The notes under the pieces are model-generated. The model saw nothing but the letters and a program-made list of their open reading frames with translations. It made no database searches and had not been told where the DNA came from. The position numbers and the translations under genes were made by a program. This document shows, in pieces, positions 8,982 through 17,154 of a stretch of 64,000 nt of DNA; within the stretch, counting starts at the first letter, position 1, and the number at the start of each line of letters is the position of its first letter. The stretch lies in the NCBI RefSeq assembly GCF_039543525.1, contig NZ_BAABJX010000001.1, positions 24,995 to 88,994 on the forward strand. Direction: 5' to 3'. This DNA is from Algivirga pacifica (lineage in GTDB: Bacteria; Bacteroidota; Bacteroidia; Cytophagales; Flammeovirgaceae).

Positions 8982-9761
8982 TTATTTTTCAATCTTATCT
9001 TCTTCCTTCAATTGAAAGCCATTTTTGACAAACCCCACAAACTCACTCCACAGCTCTTTTTGAGAAAACACTCCCTTGATAATTTGCCAGTAATGCTTGG
9101 GGCGAATCGCCACAGCTTCCGTCTTAATGGTATGGGCAACCGTTTGGTCTGCTGCTGGGGTAGAAGCAGCCTCTGCCTCAGCTTGCTCCTTCTTCCATTC
9201 CTTGATCAACTCATCCATATCCGGACGTTCAAACTCCTGATCCTTATGCTGAATGCCGGCTAAATCATCTGCTTTCTGGAAACGTTTCTTAGCGGCTTCA
9301 ATCTTCCCTGCCTGTTCTTCCAACAAGCCTAGGTTATTGTGTGCGATGGCATCCTCTGGATCTAACTTAAGCGCTTGCTCATAATCTGCAACGGCTCCTT
9401 TTACATCCTTCATGGCAGCCTTAATAAAGGCTCTACTAGAATATCTGTAAGCATTCTCAGGCTCTAGTTGCTGTGCCTTATCAAAATCCTTGATGGCCGC
9501 CTGACTATTACCAGACATATGTTGTACAATACCACGATGCGACCAGGCATCCGCATTATCAGGTACTAACTCCAATGCCTTATCGATATCCTGTAATGCT
9601 CCCGCAAGATCCTGTACTTTATATTTAGCCGCTGAGCGGTTATAATATGCTTCAAAATGATGAGGAGAAGCCTCTAGTGACTTATCAAACTCCTTAATGG
9701 CCAAGGTATAGTTCCCTTGTTCTATATATTGTAAAGCTTTCTTGTATGCTGCTTGTTCCAT
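8982..9761 (-). CDS. Tetratricopeptide (TPR) repeat protein
   Basis: 259 residues. About five consecutive 34-residue TPRs span residues 1-170, with the usual pattern (ALQYIEQGNYTLAIKEFDKS, AYYNRSAAKYKVQDLAGALQ, AWSHRGIVQHMSGNSQAAIK). No signal peptide or membrane segment is visible, so it is probably a cytoplasmic scaffold. The C-terminal 80 residues contain an E/K/A-rich stretch and a tail without a recognised domain. The partner is unknown, and the neighbours give no clear functional link. Confidence 0.8.
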   Translation of the reverse strand: MEQAAYKKALQYIEQGNYTLAIKEFDKSLEASPHHFEAYYNRSAAKYKVQDLAGALQDIDKALELVPDNADAWSHRGIVQHMSGNSQAAIKDFDKAQQLEPENAYRYSSRAFIKAAMKDVKGAVADYEQALKLDPEDAIAHNNLGLLEEQAGKIEAAKKRFQKADDLAGIQHKDQEFERPDMDELIKEWKKEQAEAEAASTPAADQTVAHTIKTEAVAIRPKHYWQIIKGVFSQKELWSEFVGFVKNGFQLKEEDKIEK

Positions 9762-9846
9762 AATATATTTTCCTTCCTCTCTTAATTACAAGGTTCGCAA
9801 TTACTATATAATCTGTTTGTTATCAAAAAAGTTTAAGTAAATAAGG

Positions 9847-9922
9847 GAAAAAGTAAAAGGTATAAGGTAAGAGGTATTCCAATACTATTACCTTATACCT
9901 CTTACTTTTTACCTTTTACTTT
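9847..9922. repeat. Heptamer-built hairpin after tyrA
   Basis: The left arm is a run of heptamers AAAAAGT, AAAAGGT, ATAAGGT, AAGAGGT. The right arm is ACCTTAT, ACCTCTT, ACTTTTT, ACCTTTT, ACTTTTT. The arms pair around about 12 nt and the element ends exactly at the tyrA stop codon. Confidence 0.7.
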
Positions 9923-10804
9923 TTAATTTAATTTCTCCAAATACACACCAAGCTGTTCAATCAAATGAGTAGATACCTCTCGGTCTTGCTCATTCTGCTG
10001 GAAGTACGGTTGCATTTCCTCTATATAATTAACAAAACCTTGTCTATCCCGTGTTTGTATAATATCAAACAAGCGATTCATCTCATCCCTAAAAATTCTT
10101 ACGACCTCAAACACATATTCATTATTCATTTGAATATCCGCATACAGCAAAGGGTTCTGAAGTACGTAACGGGTAAAGAAAACGATAAAGATACGGTAAG
10201 GAGGCGAGGCTACTTTTTTGATATCCTCAAAATCTCCCTCAAAACGTGCCAAAGTTCTCGCACTGACAAATACATTAAAGTGATTCAACCCTTGTACAAT
10301 ACCCATCATCTTGTCATGCTCTACATAAGGAATCTCATACAACTCTGCGCCATCGGCTTGTAGTAGATCCTTCAATCCCAATAGGGTATTGGCTTCTAGA
10401 TTTTCCTGATGATTGAACAATACCACTTGTCCCGTCAGCGAATGTATTCTTGGGCCAAACATAGGGTGTATAGAACAGAATCCTAACTCCACTGCTGGGT
10501 ATTGTTGTCTTAACTGCTCGTAATGCTCAATCAAGAATTTTTTCACACTACAAATCTCTATCAATACCTTTCCATGAAGCAAAGGGTAGATTTCTGTTAA
10601 TACAGGCACCATAGAGGAAATAGGCACAGCCAACAGAATGATATCCGCATATTCTACCAATTCCTTATTGGAGGCCATCTCGGAATACTCATCCGTAGAA
10701 GTAAACGTAACCTCTACCTGTCTCGACCGAAAATACGTTACAAACCAGCTTCCCAGTCCCTGGCTTCCTCCTATCACTCCTATTTTCTTGCTCTGTAAGT
10801 TCAC
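9923..10804 (-). CDS. tyrA: Prephenate dehydrogenase
   Basis: 293 residues. The N-terminal Rossmann fold starts KIGVIGGSQGLGSWF (dinucleotide-binding glycines). ADIILLAVPISSMVPVL and LIEICSVKKF follow, then GFCSIHPMFGPR, the conserved HPMFGP substrate-pocket segment of TyrA, and the helical domain with the conserved His in VQGLNHFNVF. It oxidatively decarboxylates prephenate to 4-hydroxyphenylpyruvate for tyrosine synthesis. No ACT or chorismate mutase domain is fused, so this is the monofunctional form. Confidence 0.88.
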   Translation of the reverse strand: MNLQSKKIGVIGGSQGLGSWFVTYFRSRQVEVTFTSTDEYSEMASNKELVEYADIILLAVPISSMVPVLTEIYPLLHGKVLIEICSVKKFLIEHYEQLRQQYPAVELGFCSIHPMFGPRIHSLTGQVVLFNHQENLEANTLLGLKDLLQADGAELYEIPYVEHDKMMGIVQGLNHFNVFVSARTLARFEGDFEDIKKVASPPYRIFIVFFTRYVLQNPLLYADIQMNNEYVFEVVRIFRDEMNRLFDIIQTRDRQGFVNYIEEMQPYFQQNEQDREVSTHLIEQLGVYLEKLN

Positions 10805-11194
10805 CTGTTATTGAAGTTTAAAAATTCTCTACTATTTAAATTAACCCAAAATACAGCCCTTTACACAGGCCTATGTATCATAATTGTGATTATTGTTGTA
10901 AATTATGGCATCTTGCCAATATCTATAGTAAGGACGTTCCTGAACGATTTCCTTCTATAATACTTCGGTAGACACCTCTATGTCAGCTGTAACGGGGCAA
11001 GTCATAAAAAACATGTGCTGATACAGTGTGAAAGGCACCTTGACCAAGGTCAGGCAAAGCAACCATGTAAAATTCTGTTTTTTTTCGAATAATGAAAAAA
11101 AATACAGTAATATTAAAAAAGAAGCAGACGATTTACCCTGCTAAGCACGTTACACCTCCTTTGAGAAGGAGTCTATATTAATGGATTGATTATT
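10805..11194. other. Gene-free stretch, no assigned function
   Basis: 390 bp upstream of tyrA. There are no long frames and no tRNA-like or terminator-like structure. A minus-strand open stretch around 10940-11070 is short and unrecognised. It presumably holds the tyrA promoter, but no convincing boxes are seen. Confidence 0.4.
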
Positions 11195-11320
11195 AAGTAA
11201 ACTTATAGCTAAGTACTACTTCCAAATGGAGGAAGGAATAGGAACCTATGGATAGTAATCCTTTATCCTTCTTCCTTAAACCCCTTAAAAGTAACACTTA
11301 ACTATAAGTTTGCTTGGCGT
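11195..11320. repeat. Inverted repeat with heptamer-rich interior
   Basis: AAGTAAACTTATAGCTAAGT (from 11195) pairs with ACTTAACTATAAGTTTGCTT (ending about 11318). The 16 bases at 11215-11230 (ACTACTTCCAAATGGA) recur exactly at 63866-63881. In both places they are followed by purine-rich and pyrimidine-rich heptamer runs that can pair. The right arm covers the first possible ATG of the next gene, which argues for the later start. Confidence 0.65.
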
Positions 11321-11369
11321 TCAGTCTACTAGAAAGTTATCAGTCTTATTTTCCAAGCAACAAACAACC

Positions 11370-12671
11370 ATGAGTATCCAGAGTATGATTTTCGAGTTTG
11401 ATATGCCAGAAGTATGTAATGGGAAGGCCTTGGATGACTATTTGGAAAATGGCTGGTTCCGAGATGGAAGTCTCATGTCTAGATATGAGATGATTCACTT
11501 TCGGGAACAAATCTACTCTGTCGTGCCTCTAAGGGCTCAATTGAATGGATTTTCATTTTCCAGAAGTCAACGTAAACTTCTTAGGCGAAATAGTTTCCTC
11601 ACACAGGTAATCCAACCCATTACTTTTACAGAAGAAAAAGAGGAAATGTACCAAACGCACCGCATGCGTTTCAAGTCCAAGAACTCACCTAAAACCCTCA
11701 AAAGTTATTTTATAGAGGAAAGTAGTAATATGACTCCCTTTGAAACTTGGGAGCTTTCATTATATGATGGAGATACACTAGCAGGGGTAAGTTTCTTTGA
11801 TGTAGGTGAAAAAAGTATTTGTAGTATTCTTGCCATCTTTAACCCTGCTTACGAGCCACAAAGCATTGGTATTACGACGATGCTGAGAGAGGTTGAATAT
11901 GCCCTTTCCTTAAACAAGGAATATTACTACCCTGGGTATGTGCTGGACCAACCTTCTGTTTTTGACTATAAAAAACGCCTAAGCAACCTGGAGTTTTTCA
12001 ATTGGGAAGGAAATTGGGAGTCAATGAACTACTTTGATCCCACCAAAGCGGCAAACCATATCATCCGCAGTAAGCTTACAGCAGTTTTACAGTTACTTGA
12101 CCGTTCTGTCTTAAGACAACTCCATCTGGTACATAATGAACAGTTTTTCTATCATGTATGGCACCAGACTTTTGATCTGGCTGATGTCATCCCAGCACCT
12201 ATGTACCTGGAGTGTATCACACCCTGGGCGCATAAATTGAATATTCAATATGACCTGAAGCAGAAAGAATATATTCTATCGCTACATCATTACTATGCCA
12301 TTTTCGCTCAAAGTAGCGACCCTGAGGAGATTGCTGGGAAACTGATGGATATTTATCATGAGATGAATACCTCTGCCAGTTATCAGCAGAACCAATTGAG
12401 TAACTTAAAGCAACAAATAGAATATCGTCTATCAGAGGATAATCGTACACATCTTTACAGTAATGGAAATAAAACAGATGGTTTTATTGAACTGGCCGTA
12501 GAAGGAGAATACCTTACGCTATACATTTCATTCCTTACATCAGAAGACACCTATGAAGTAACAGCTAGTAATGGCGTGAGGGAAATACAGGCAGGTGTCT
12601 ATTACTCCCTTCAGGAAGTGCTGGATGCCCTGAAGATTTGGGTCAATAAGAAAAGTTTAGGAAAGGTTTAG
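11370..12671 (+). CDS. Ate1/Bpt-like aminoacyl-tRNA--protein transferase homologue
   Basis: 433 residues from the ATG at 11370 (MSIQSMIFEFDMPEVC); the ATG at 11310 lies in an inverted repeat. The fold order follows arginyl/leucyl-tRNA-protein transferases: N-terminal YLENGWFRDGSLMSRYEM, VVPLRAQLNGFSFSRSQRKL (compare the family motif for reading N-degron substrates), then a GNAT-like domain (LSLYDGDTLAGVSFFDVG, YALSLNKEYYYPGYVLD, DYKKRL). Known members attach Arg or Leu to N-termini of proteins for degradation. The N-terminal paired cysteines of typical Ate1/Bpt are absent here, and residues from about 240 onward form an additional unrecognised region. So it is a divergent homologue whose activity is open. 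Confidence 0.65.
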   Translation: MSIQSMIFEFDMPEVCNGKALDDYLENGWFRDGSLMSRYEMIHFREQIYSVVPLRAQLNGFSFSRSQRKLLRRNSFLTQVIQPITFTEEKEEMYQTHRMRFKSKNSPKTLKSYFIEESSNMTPFETWELSLYDGDTLAGVSFFDVGEKSICSILAIFNPAYEPQSIGITTMLREVEYALSLNKEYYYPGYVLDQPSVFDYKKRLSNLEFFNWEGNWESMNYFDPTKAANHIIRSKLTAVLQLLDRSVLRQLHLVHNEQFFYHVWHQTFDLADVIPAPMYLECITPWAHKLNIQYDLKQKEYILSLHHYYAIFAQSSDPEEIAGKLMDIYHEMNTSASYQQNQLSNLKQQIEYRLSEDNRTHLYSNGNKTDGFIELAVEGEYLTLYISFLTSEDTYEVTASNGVREIQAGVYYSLQEVLDALKIWVNKKSLGKV

Positions 12672-12765
12672 CTTTTGGTTTTTATTCAAAAGTTCCCTTT
12701 AAGATTAAATATTTGTTAACAAACAGGTTATATCTCTTAAATACAGAGGTATAAGATATACACAA

Positions 12766-12809
12766 GCACATCATTCGTTACTTCAACGTTAATGATGTGT
12801 TTTTTTTAT
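12766..12809 (+). terminator. Rho-independent terminator after the Ate1-like gene
   Basis: CACATCATT pairs with AATGATGTG around 15 nt, followed by eight Ts. It is about 95 bp past the stop codon at 12671. Confidence 0.75.
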
Positions 12810-13139
12810 GGACTAAAAAGACACTTTTAATCAGGGTGTAATATGTTATCTGTTGATAAAGCCCTCTCTCACAGTATTTAAAAATTTCAACAAGTGTGGA
12901 TTCACTAGTCAATAAAGCAGGGAATACTCACAAGTTCCAAACAAACTTTCACAACTGAGTAAAATACCATATAATATTTTAAAATATCCTACTATATTCT
13001 TCAGCTCATAACAGTATATACGCTATAAAATGTACAAACGACACTTTATATAACCCTATAAAATTCCGCCATATTTAAATAGTACAATAAAATCATCTAA
13101 AAACCCTTATTTTTCTTCATTTATCCCTATAAAATGGGT
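12810..13139. other. AT-rich gene-free stretch
   Basis: About 330 bp of low-GC sequence between the terminator and the promoter of the glucosaminidase gene. Nothing recognisable is seen. Confidence 0.4.
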
Positions 13140-13169
13140 TTTGTAGTTTGATTTTTTATTCTACCTTTG
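13140..13169 (+). promoter_or_regulatory. Bacteroidota-type promoter for the glucosaminidase gene
   Basis: A TTTG box at 13140-13143 and TACCTTTG at 13162-13169 are spaced by 18 bp, matching the TTTG / TAnnTTTG consensus of Bacteroidota primary sigma factor promoters. It predicts a 5' leader of about 90 nt. Confidence 0.55.
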
Positions 13170-13265
13170 AGTTCCAATTAAGATTAAATCATTAGAATTT
13201 AGCCGCTGAAAATCAGCACTAAAGCCAATTATTAGCTTTAGATCATTTACCAAAATGTTTCTTCG

Positions 13266-13898
13266 ATGAATAGACTGATCTGCGCACTAACTGTGTTGTG
13301 GGGTTTGTTGATCATCAATCAATCATTTGCCAACTCTGGTGACCCGTTGTTACCAGAATCCGAGAGACCATCTATCCGACTAAACACTACTCAGAAGGAG
13401 TACGTCACAAAGCTTTTTTATGCTTTTGACCCCGTTTGTCAGAAATATGGTATCAACACAAAAGTAGCCATTACCCAAGCAATTGTAGAACAAGGGTGGA
13501 CATTGAGAGAAGACTTCCGAATCTTTAATATCATGTCCCTTTCCAAGGAAAACAGTAAGCTGGTTTATGATAATGGTGAAAAGCGCTACCGTCGTTACAG
13601 GGTATATGAAAACCTTCAAAACGCTATTGAGGATTATTGCAAAGTTCTTGCCAACTATCCAACATACCGCTCCCAAGGTTTATTTAATTCCATAGACCCT
13701 CGAAAACAGATCAAGGCGATCGTCAAAGGAGGCTATGCCACCAACAAAAATTATGAACAATTGTCCTTGAAGGTACTGTATCTAGTGGCTCCTATTGTGG
13801 ATGAGCTCAGAACACTACAAGCCCTTGGGAACCAAGATGGTTTTAAGCAAGAAGTAGTGTATGGATATTCCATCAAGCAACCGCTTAACGAGATGTAA
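13266..13898 (+). CDS. Exported glucosaminidase (FlgJ/LytG-like peptidoglycan hydrolase)
   Basis: 210 residues with a clear signal peptide (MNRLICALTVLWGLLIINQS, cleavage near SFA-NS). The rest is a glucosaminidase domain: YGINTKVAITQAIVEQGW with the likely catalytic Glu75, FRIFNIMSLSKE, RRYRVYENLQNAIEDY and KGGYATNKNYEQLSLKVL near the end. Such enzymes cleave the glycan strand of peptidoglycan at N-acetylglucosamine. No SH3, LysM or other binding domain is attached. It has its own promoter and terminator. Confidence 0.85.
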   Translation: MNRLICALTVLWGLLIINQSFANSGDPLLPESERPSIRLNTTQKEYVTKLFYAFDPVCQKYGINTKVAITQAIVEQGWTLREDFRIFNIMSLSKENSKLVYDNGEKRYRRYRVYENLQNAIEDYCKVLANYPTYRSQGLFNSIDPRKQIKAIVKGGYATNKNYEQLSLKVLYLVAPIVDELRTLQALGNQDGFKQEVVYGYSIKQPLNEM

Positions 13899-13929
13899 AA
13901 TGAATTAAAATAGTACGTATAAAAGAATT

Positions 13930-13965
13930 AGGTCTTCGGGAATTTTTCCTGAAGACCTTTTTTTA
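13930..13965 (+). terminator. Rho-independent terminator of the glucosaminidase gene
   Basis: AGGTCTTCGGG pairs with CCTGAAGACCT (one mismatch) around a short AT-rich loop, followed by a run of seven Ts. It is 31 bp after the stop codon. Confidence 0.85.
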
Positions 13966-14060
13966 TTCCCTGAGTCGAAAAGTTAAATAATTGTATATGT
14001 AAAAACATTAATGTATTATTTATGACAACCTAATAGTTTACCCTAACCCCTACTACCACC

Positions 14061-14411
14061 ATGTACCCATACCTCCTACCTTTGCTATTGGCTGGCTTAT
14101 GGAGCCTTTCTCCTATTACAGAAAATACAACAGCCCAGGTTACCGTTGAGATTTTAAGCAAAACACAAAAACCACTCCCTGCAACACTAGACATCTTCAA
14201 CGAAGATGGTGAGCTTCTTAAAAGCTATCAAGGTGATGGCATTATCAAAACTTCCCTCCCCCAAAAAAGCTACCTATTCAGTCTTACACATTGTGATCAG
14301 CAATATGATTTCAAAGGAAAGATTCACCGAAAGCAACAGCATATTGTTCTCGTTATAGAAGAAGGAGAGTGTGGGGTACAAACCATCCCTGAAGAACTCC
14401 CTGTCTTATAG
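14061..14411 (+). CDS. Small exported protein, unknown function
   Basis: 116 residues. An N-terminal hydrophobic stretch (YLLPLLLAGLWSLSP) suggests export. The mature part begins QVTVEILSKTQKPLPATLDIFNEDG and looks like a single beta-sandwich similar in pattern to carboxypeptidase-regulatory-like domains, with two cysteines (in HCDQQ and GECGV). I do not recognise a named family. It stands alone between a terminator and a composite palindrome. Confidence 0.6.
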   Translation: MYPYLLPLLLAGLWSLSPITENTTAQVTVEILSKTQKPLPATLDIFNEDGELLKSYQGDGIIKTSLPQKSYLFSLTHCDQQYDFKGKIHRKQQHIVLVIEEGECGVQTIPEELPVL

Positions 14412-14413
14412 AT

Positions 14414-14513
14414 GTTGAATCGTTGATTTGTTGAATTTCACCTTTGGTGAGTTGATTCGAGTTGAATTGTTGATTGAATTCAACTCTCTGAAGGAGAAAT
14501 TCAACGAATCAAC
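14414..14513. repeat. Composite palindrome, family C (GTTGAAT type)
   Basis: Alternating GTTGAATCGTTGA-type separators and the mini-hairpin TCACC-TTT-GGTGA on the left. The inverted right arm carries TTCAACTCTCTGAAGGAG and AACGAATCAAC. It starts 2 bp after a stop codon. Related copies: 16944, 32207, 38449 and 43982. Confidence 0.7.
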
Positions 14514-14620
14514 ACCTTTTCTGTAGCTCTGCATTATTTATTAATTTTTAGGGGTAAGTTTTTTGTTTTTTTTGTAACCTTACTCCATCTATAAACCAAC
14601 AAACAAAGGATCGTTTTTTT

Positions 14621-15847
14621 ATGAAGGAAGGATTAAACCCTCAAGGACTCTCGGAAAGAATCAATCGCTTGGAAGAGTCTGCGACTATTGTAATGGCTGT
14701 TAAGGCCCGTGAGCTTCAGGATGAAGGACACCACGTGATCAAGCTAAACCTGGGAGAGCCTGATTTCTCTACTCCAAAACATATACAAGATGCTGCTGTT
14801 GAAGCTATACAATCAGGACAGTACTTTAAATACCCTCCCGTACCGGGCTATCCTGAGCTTCGTCAGGGAATTGCCGATAAATTAAAAAGGGATAACCACC
14901 TTTCTTATGACCCAGCGCAAATTGTGGTCTCTACGGGTGCCAAGCAATCTATTGCCAATGCACTATTGAGCATTATCAATAAAGACGACGAGGTTATTAT
15001 ATTCACTCCTTATTGGGTTACTTATATTGAGCAAGTAAAACTTGCTGAAGGCACTCCTGTCCTTGTTGAAGGTACATTGGATAATGACTTTAAGGTAACT
15101 GCAGAACAATTAGCGAATGCGATTACGCCAAAAACCAAGGCTATACTCTACTCTTCCCCTTGTAATCCTACCGGAGCGGTATACAATGCGGCAGAACTTC
15201 AAGCACTGGCTGAAGTGCTGAAAGAAAGAGAGGATATTTATGTGATCTCTGATGAAATTTACGAATTCATCAACTTCGAAGGAGCTCACCATAGCATGGC
15301 TGCCATTGATTACATGAAAGAACGTACAATCATCATCAACGGCTTCTCTAAGGGTTATGCGATGACTGGATGGAGATTGGGGTATATGGCAGCGCCTATG
15401 CATATCGCGAAGGCTTGTAATAAAATGCAAGGGCAGTTTACCTCAGGAACTTGCTCTATCGCACAGCGTGCGGGTATTGCCGCGATCAATGGACCTATGG
15501 ATAGTGCTCTCACTATGAAGGAAGCTTACCAAAGAAGAAGAGGGTTAGTAAAAGAAAGACTAGACCAAATCGAGGGAGTGAAAACCAACCTTCCGACGGG
15601 TGCCTTTTATATCTTCCCAGATATCAGTGCTTACTTTGGTACCTCTTATAAAGACTATACCATCAACAATTCCGATGATTTGGCAATGTACTTCCTGCAA
15701 GAAGTCCATGTCTCTACTGTAGCCGGAAGTGCCTTTGGTTCACCGAACTGTATTCGTATCTCCTTCGCTGCTTCTGATGAAGAGCTAAGAGAAGCTTGTG
15801 ACCGAATCGAAAAAGCCTTGTCTTTATTGGAAAAACGTAATCAGTAA
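14621..15847 (+). CDS. Class I/II PLP aminotransferase (aspartate/prephenate aminotransferase type)
   Basis: 408 residues, full length. Motifs in order: MAVKARELQDEG, LNLGEPDFSTP, YFKYPPVPGYPELR, STGAKQSIANA, SSPCNPTGAVY, VISDEIYEFINF, and the PLP lysine in NGFSKGYAMTGWRLGY. FSKGYAMTGWR and the LGEPDF start place it with the I-gamma aspartate aminotransferases, some of which also transaminate prephenate. It probably interconverts aspartate and oxaloacetate with 2-oxoglutarate; other amino donors are possible. Followed by the heptose kinase gene, which seems to have its own promoter. Confidence 0.88.
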   Translation: MKEGLNPQGLSERINRLEESATIVMAVKARELQDEGHHVIKLNLGEPDFSTPKHIQDAAVEAIQSGQYFKYPPVPGYPELRQGIADKLKRDNHLSYDPAQIVVSTGAKQSIANALLSIINKDDEVIIFTPYWVTYIEQVKLAEGTPVLVEGTLDNDFKVTAEQLANAITPKTKAILYSSPCNPTGAVYNAAELQALAEVLKEREDIYVISDEIYEFINFEGAHHSMAAIDYMKERTIIINGFSKGYAMTGWRLGYMAAPMHIAKACNKMQGQFTSGTCSIAQRAGIAAINGPMDSALTMKEAYQRRRGLVKERLDQIEGVKTNLPTGAFYIFPDISAYFGTSYKDYTINNSDDLAMYFLQEVHVSTVAGSAFGSPNCIRISFAASDEELREACDRIEKALSLLEKRNQ

Positions 15848-15858
15848 AAGGTCATAGG

Positions 15859-15886
15859 TTTGATATAATCTTTTCTTTTATCTTTG
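15859..15886 (+). promoter_or_regulatory. Candidate promoter for the heptose kinase gene
   Basis: TTTG at 15859-15862 and TATCTTTG at 15879-15886, spacer 16 bp, resemble the Bacteroidota consensus with a slightly short spacer. It would put the REP and heptamer run that follow into the 5' leader. Confidence 0.4.
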
Positions 15887-15916
15887 TGGGCGCAATAAAT
15901 TTCGCCCTGATATTTA

Positions 15917-15967
15917 GGGGCGACCACAAGGGTCGCCCTTACCTTTTACCTTTTACCTTTTACCTTA
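15917..15967. repeat. REP hairpin followed by a heptamer run
   Basis: REP stem GGGCGACC / GGTCGCCC with loop ACAAG (complement orientation), followed at once by about four units of ACCTTTT. It stops 3 bp before the proposed TTG start of the kinase gene. Confidence 0.75.
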
Positions 15968-15969
15968 TT

Positions 15970-16944
15970 TTGGAAAAATTATTCGACTCTTTTAATCAGC
16001 TAAAAGTACTTATTATCGGTGACGTAATGATTGACTCCTACGTTTGGGGAAAGGTCTCACGCATCTCACCAGAAGCGCCTGTTCCTGTCGTAGATGTACA
16101 GCAACGAGAAAGCAGACTTGGAGGAGCTGCAAACGTTGCCAGAAATATAGCTGCGTTAGGGGCTACCCCCATTCTTTGTAGTGTAATTGGTGATGATGAG
16201 GAAGCCCATACCCTTGAAGGCCTGTTACAAGAAATGGAAGTTCCTACACACGGGCTAATCAGGAGCAAAGACCGAAAGACAACTGTAAAGCATCGTATCC
16301 TGGCCGGTTCCCAGCAAATTGTACGCATTGACTCAGAAGATACTCACCCTATTTCAGAAAGTGAAAGCCATGCGTTAGTCCGTAGGGTACAGGAATTACT
16401 GCAAGAAGCCGATGTCGTGATCTTTGAAGATTATGACAAGGGGGTACTGACACAGGAAAATATACAAGCCATCCTCCAAGTAGCCAACCAACTTGGTATA
16501 CCTTCTACGGTAGACCCTAAGAAAAGGAACTTCATGCATTACGAAGGTGCTACCTTGTTTAAGCCTAATTTAAAAGAAATGAAAGAGGGCCTACAAGTAG
16601 ACATGGAAGGAAGCGTATTAGAAATCGTTCACAAGGGTAGTCGATTACTGCAGCATCAAATGAAAGTTGACCACCTCCTCATCACCCTTTCCGAACATGG
16701 TGTATTCATTACCGACTTCAAAGAAGATTGGCACATCCCTGCTCATAAAAGAGAGATTGCCGATGTATCTGGCGCTGGTGACACTGTGATCAGTATCGCG
16801 TCCCTTTGTCTGGCTAAAGGCATTCCGCTGCCTCAAATTGCAGCCCTTTCTAACCTGGGCGGTGGACTGGTTTGTGAACACTTAGGAGTAGTGCCTATTG
16901 ATAAAGCAAAACTGCTGGAGGAGGCTAAGAAGCTATATATTTAG
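15970..16944 (+). CDS. rfaE1: D-glycero-beta-D-manno-heptose-7-phosphate kinase (RfaE1/HldE kinase domain)
   Basis: 324 residues if translation starts at the TTG at 15970 (LEKLFDSFNQLKVLIIGDVM). Related proteins begin at this point. An in-frame GTG at 15886 would add 28 residues encoded by the REP and heptamer repeats, including RGDHKGRP, and is unlikely to be real. PfkB-family motifs: LIIGDVMIDSYVWGKV, RLGGAANVARNIAALG, STVDPKKRNF and the signature ADVSGAGDTVIS with the catalytic Asp. It phosphorylates heptose-7-phosphate at C1 for the LPS core. The nucleotidyltransferase half of bifunctional HldE is absent. Confidence 0.85.
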   Translation: MEKLFDSFNQLKVLIIGDVMIDSYVWGKVSRISPEAPVPVVDVQQRESRLGGAANVARNIAALGATPILCSVIGDDEEAHTLEGLLQEMEVPTHGLIRSKDRKTTVKHRILAGSQQIVRIDSEDTHPISESESHALVRRVQELLQEADVVIFEDYDKGVLTQENIQAILQVANQLGIPSTVDPKKRNFMHYEGATLFKPNLKEMKEGLQVDMEGSVLEIVHKGSRLLQHQMKVDHLLITLSEHGVFITDFKEDWHIPAHKREIADVSGAGDTVISIASLCLAKGIPLPQIAALSNLGGGLVCEHLGVVPIDKAKLLEEAKKLYI

Positions 16945-17078
16945 TTGAATCGTTGAGGTAGCTTACGCTACTTGTTGAATCGTTGATTCGAGTTGAGTTG
17001 TTTGCTGATCTCAATAAACAATTCAACTCAAATCAAGACGCCATGTAATGGCGCAAAGCTTAATTCAACGGTTCAACT
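16944..17078. repeat. Composite palindrome, family C
   Basis: The left part has GTTGAATCGTTGAGGTAGC and the mini-hairpin GTAGC-TTAC-GCTAC. The right arm has CAATTCAACTCAAATCAAG, GCCATGTAATGGCGC and TTCAACGGTTCAAC. It begins at the stop codon of the kinase gene. Confidence 0.7.
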
Positions 17079-17087
17079 GACTATTAT

Positions 17088-17133
17088 GAACAAAAAAACC
17101 TTCGATTCATCATCGAAGGTTTTTTTGTTCATA
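17088..17133. terminator. Bidirectional terminator between rfaE1 and lepB
   Basis: GAACAAAAAAACCTTCGAT pairs with ATCGAAGGTTTTTTTGTTC. A on one side and T on the other give U tracts on both strands. It lies between two convergent genes. Confidence 0.85.
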
Positions 17134-17154
17134 ATATGTATTAGACGATCGGCC

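Noticed and set aside
10940..11100. Short minus-strand open frames in the gap upstream of tyrA
   Set aside because: Only about 25-50 codons in different frames, no family match by eye, and no start or terminator context. Could be a decayed gene end, but there is not enough to claim a pseudogene.
15886..15969. GTG at 15886 as start of the heptose kinase
   Set aside because: The added segment is encoded by a REP and heptamer repeats, a promoter-like box ends at 15886, and homologues start where the TTG at 15970 places the N-terminus.
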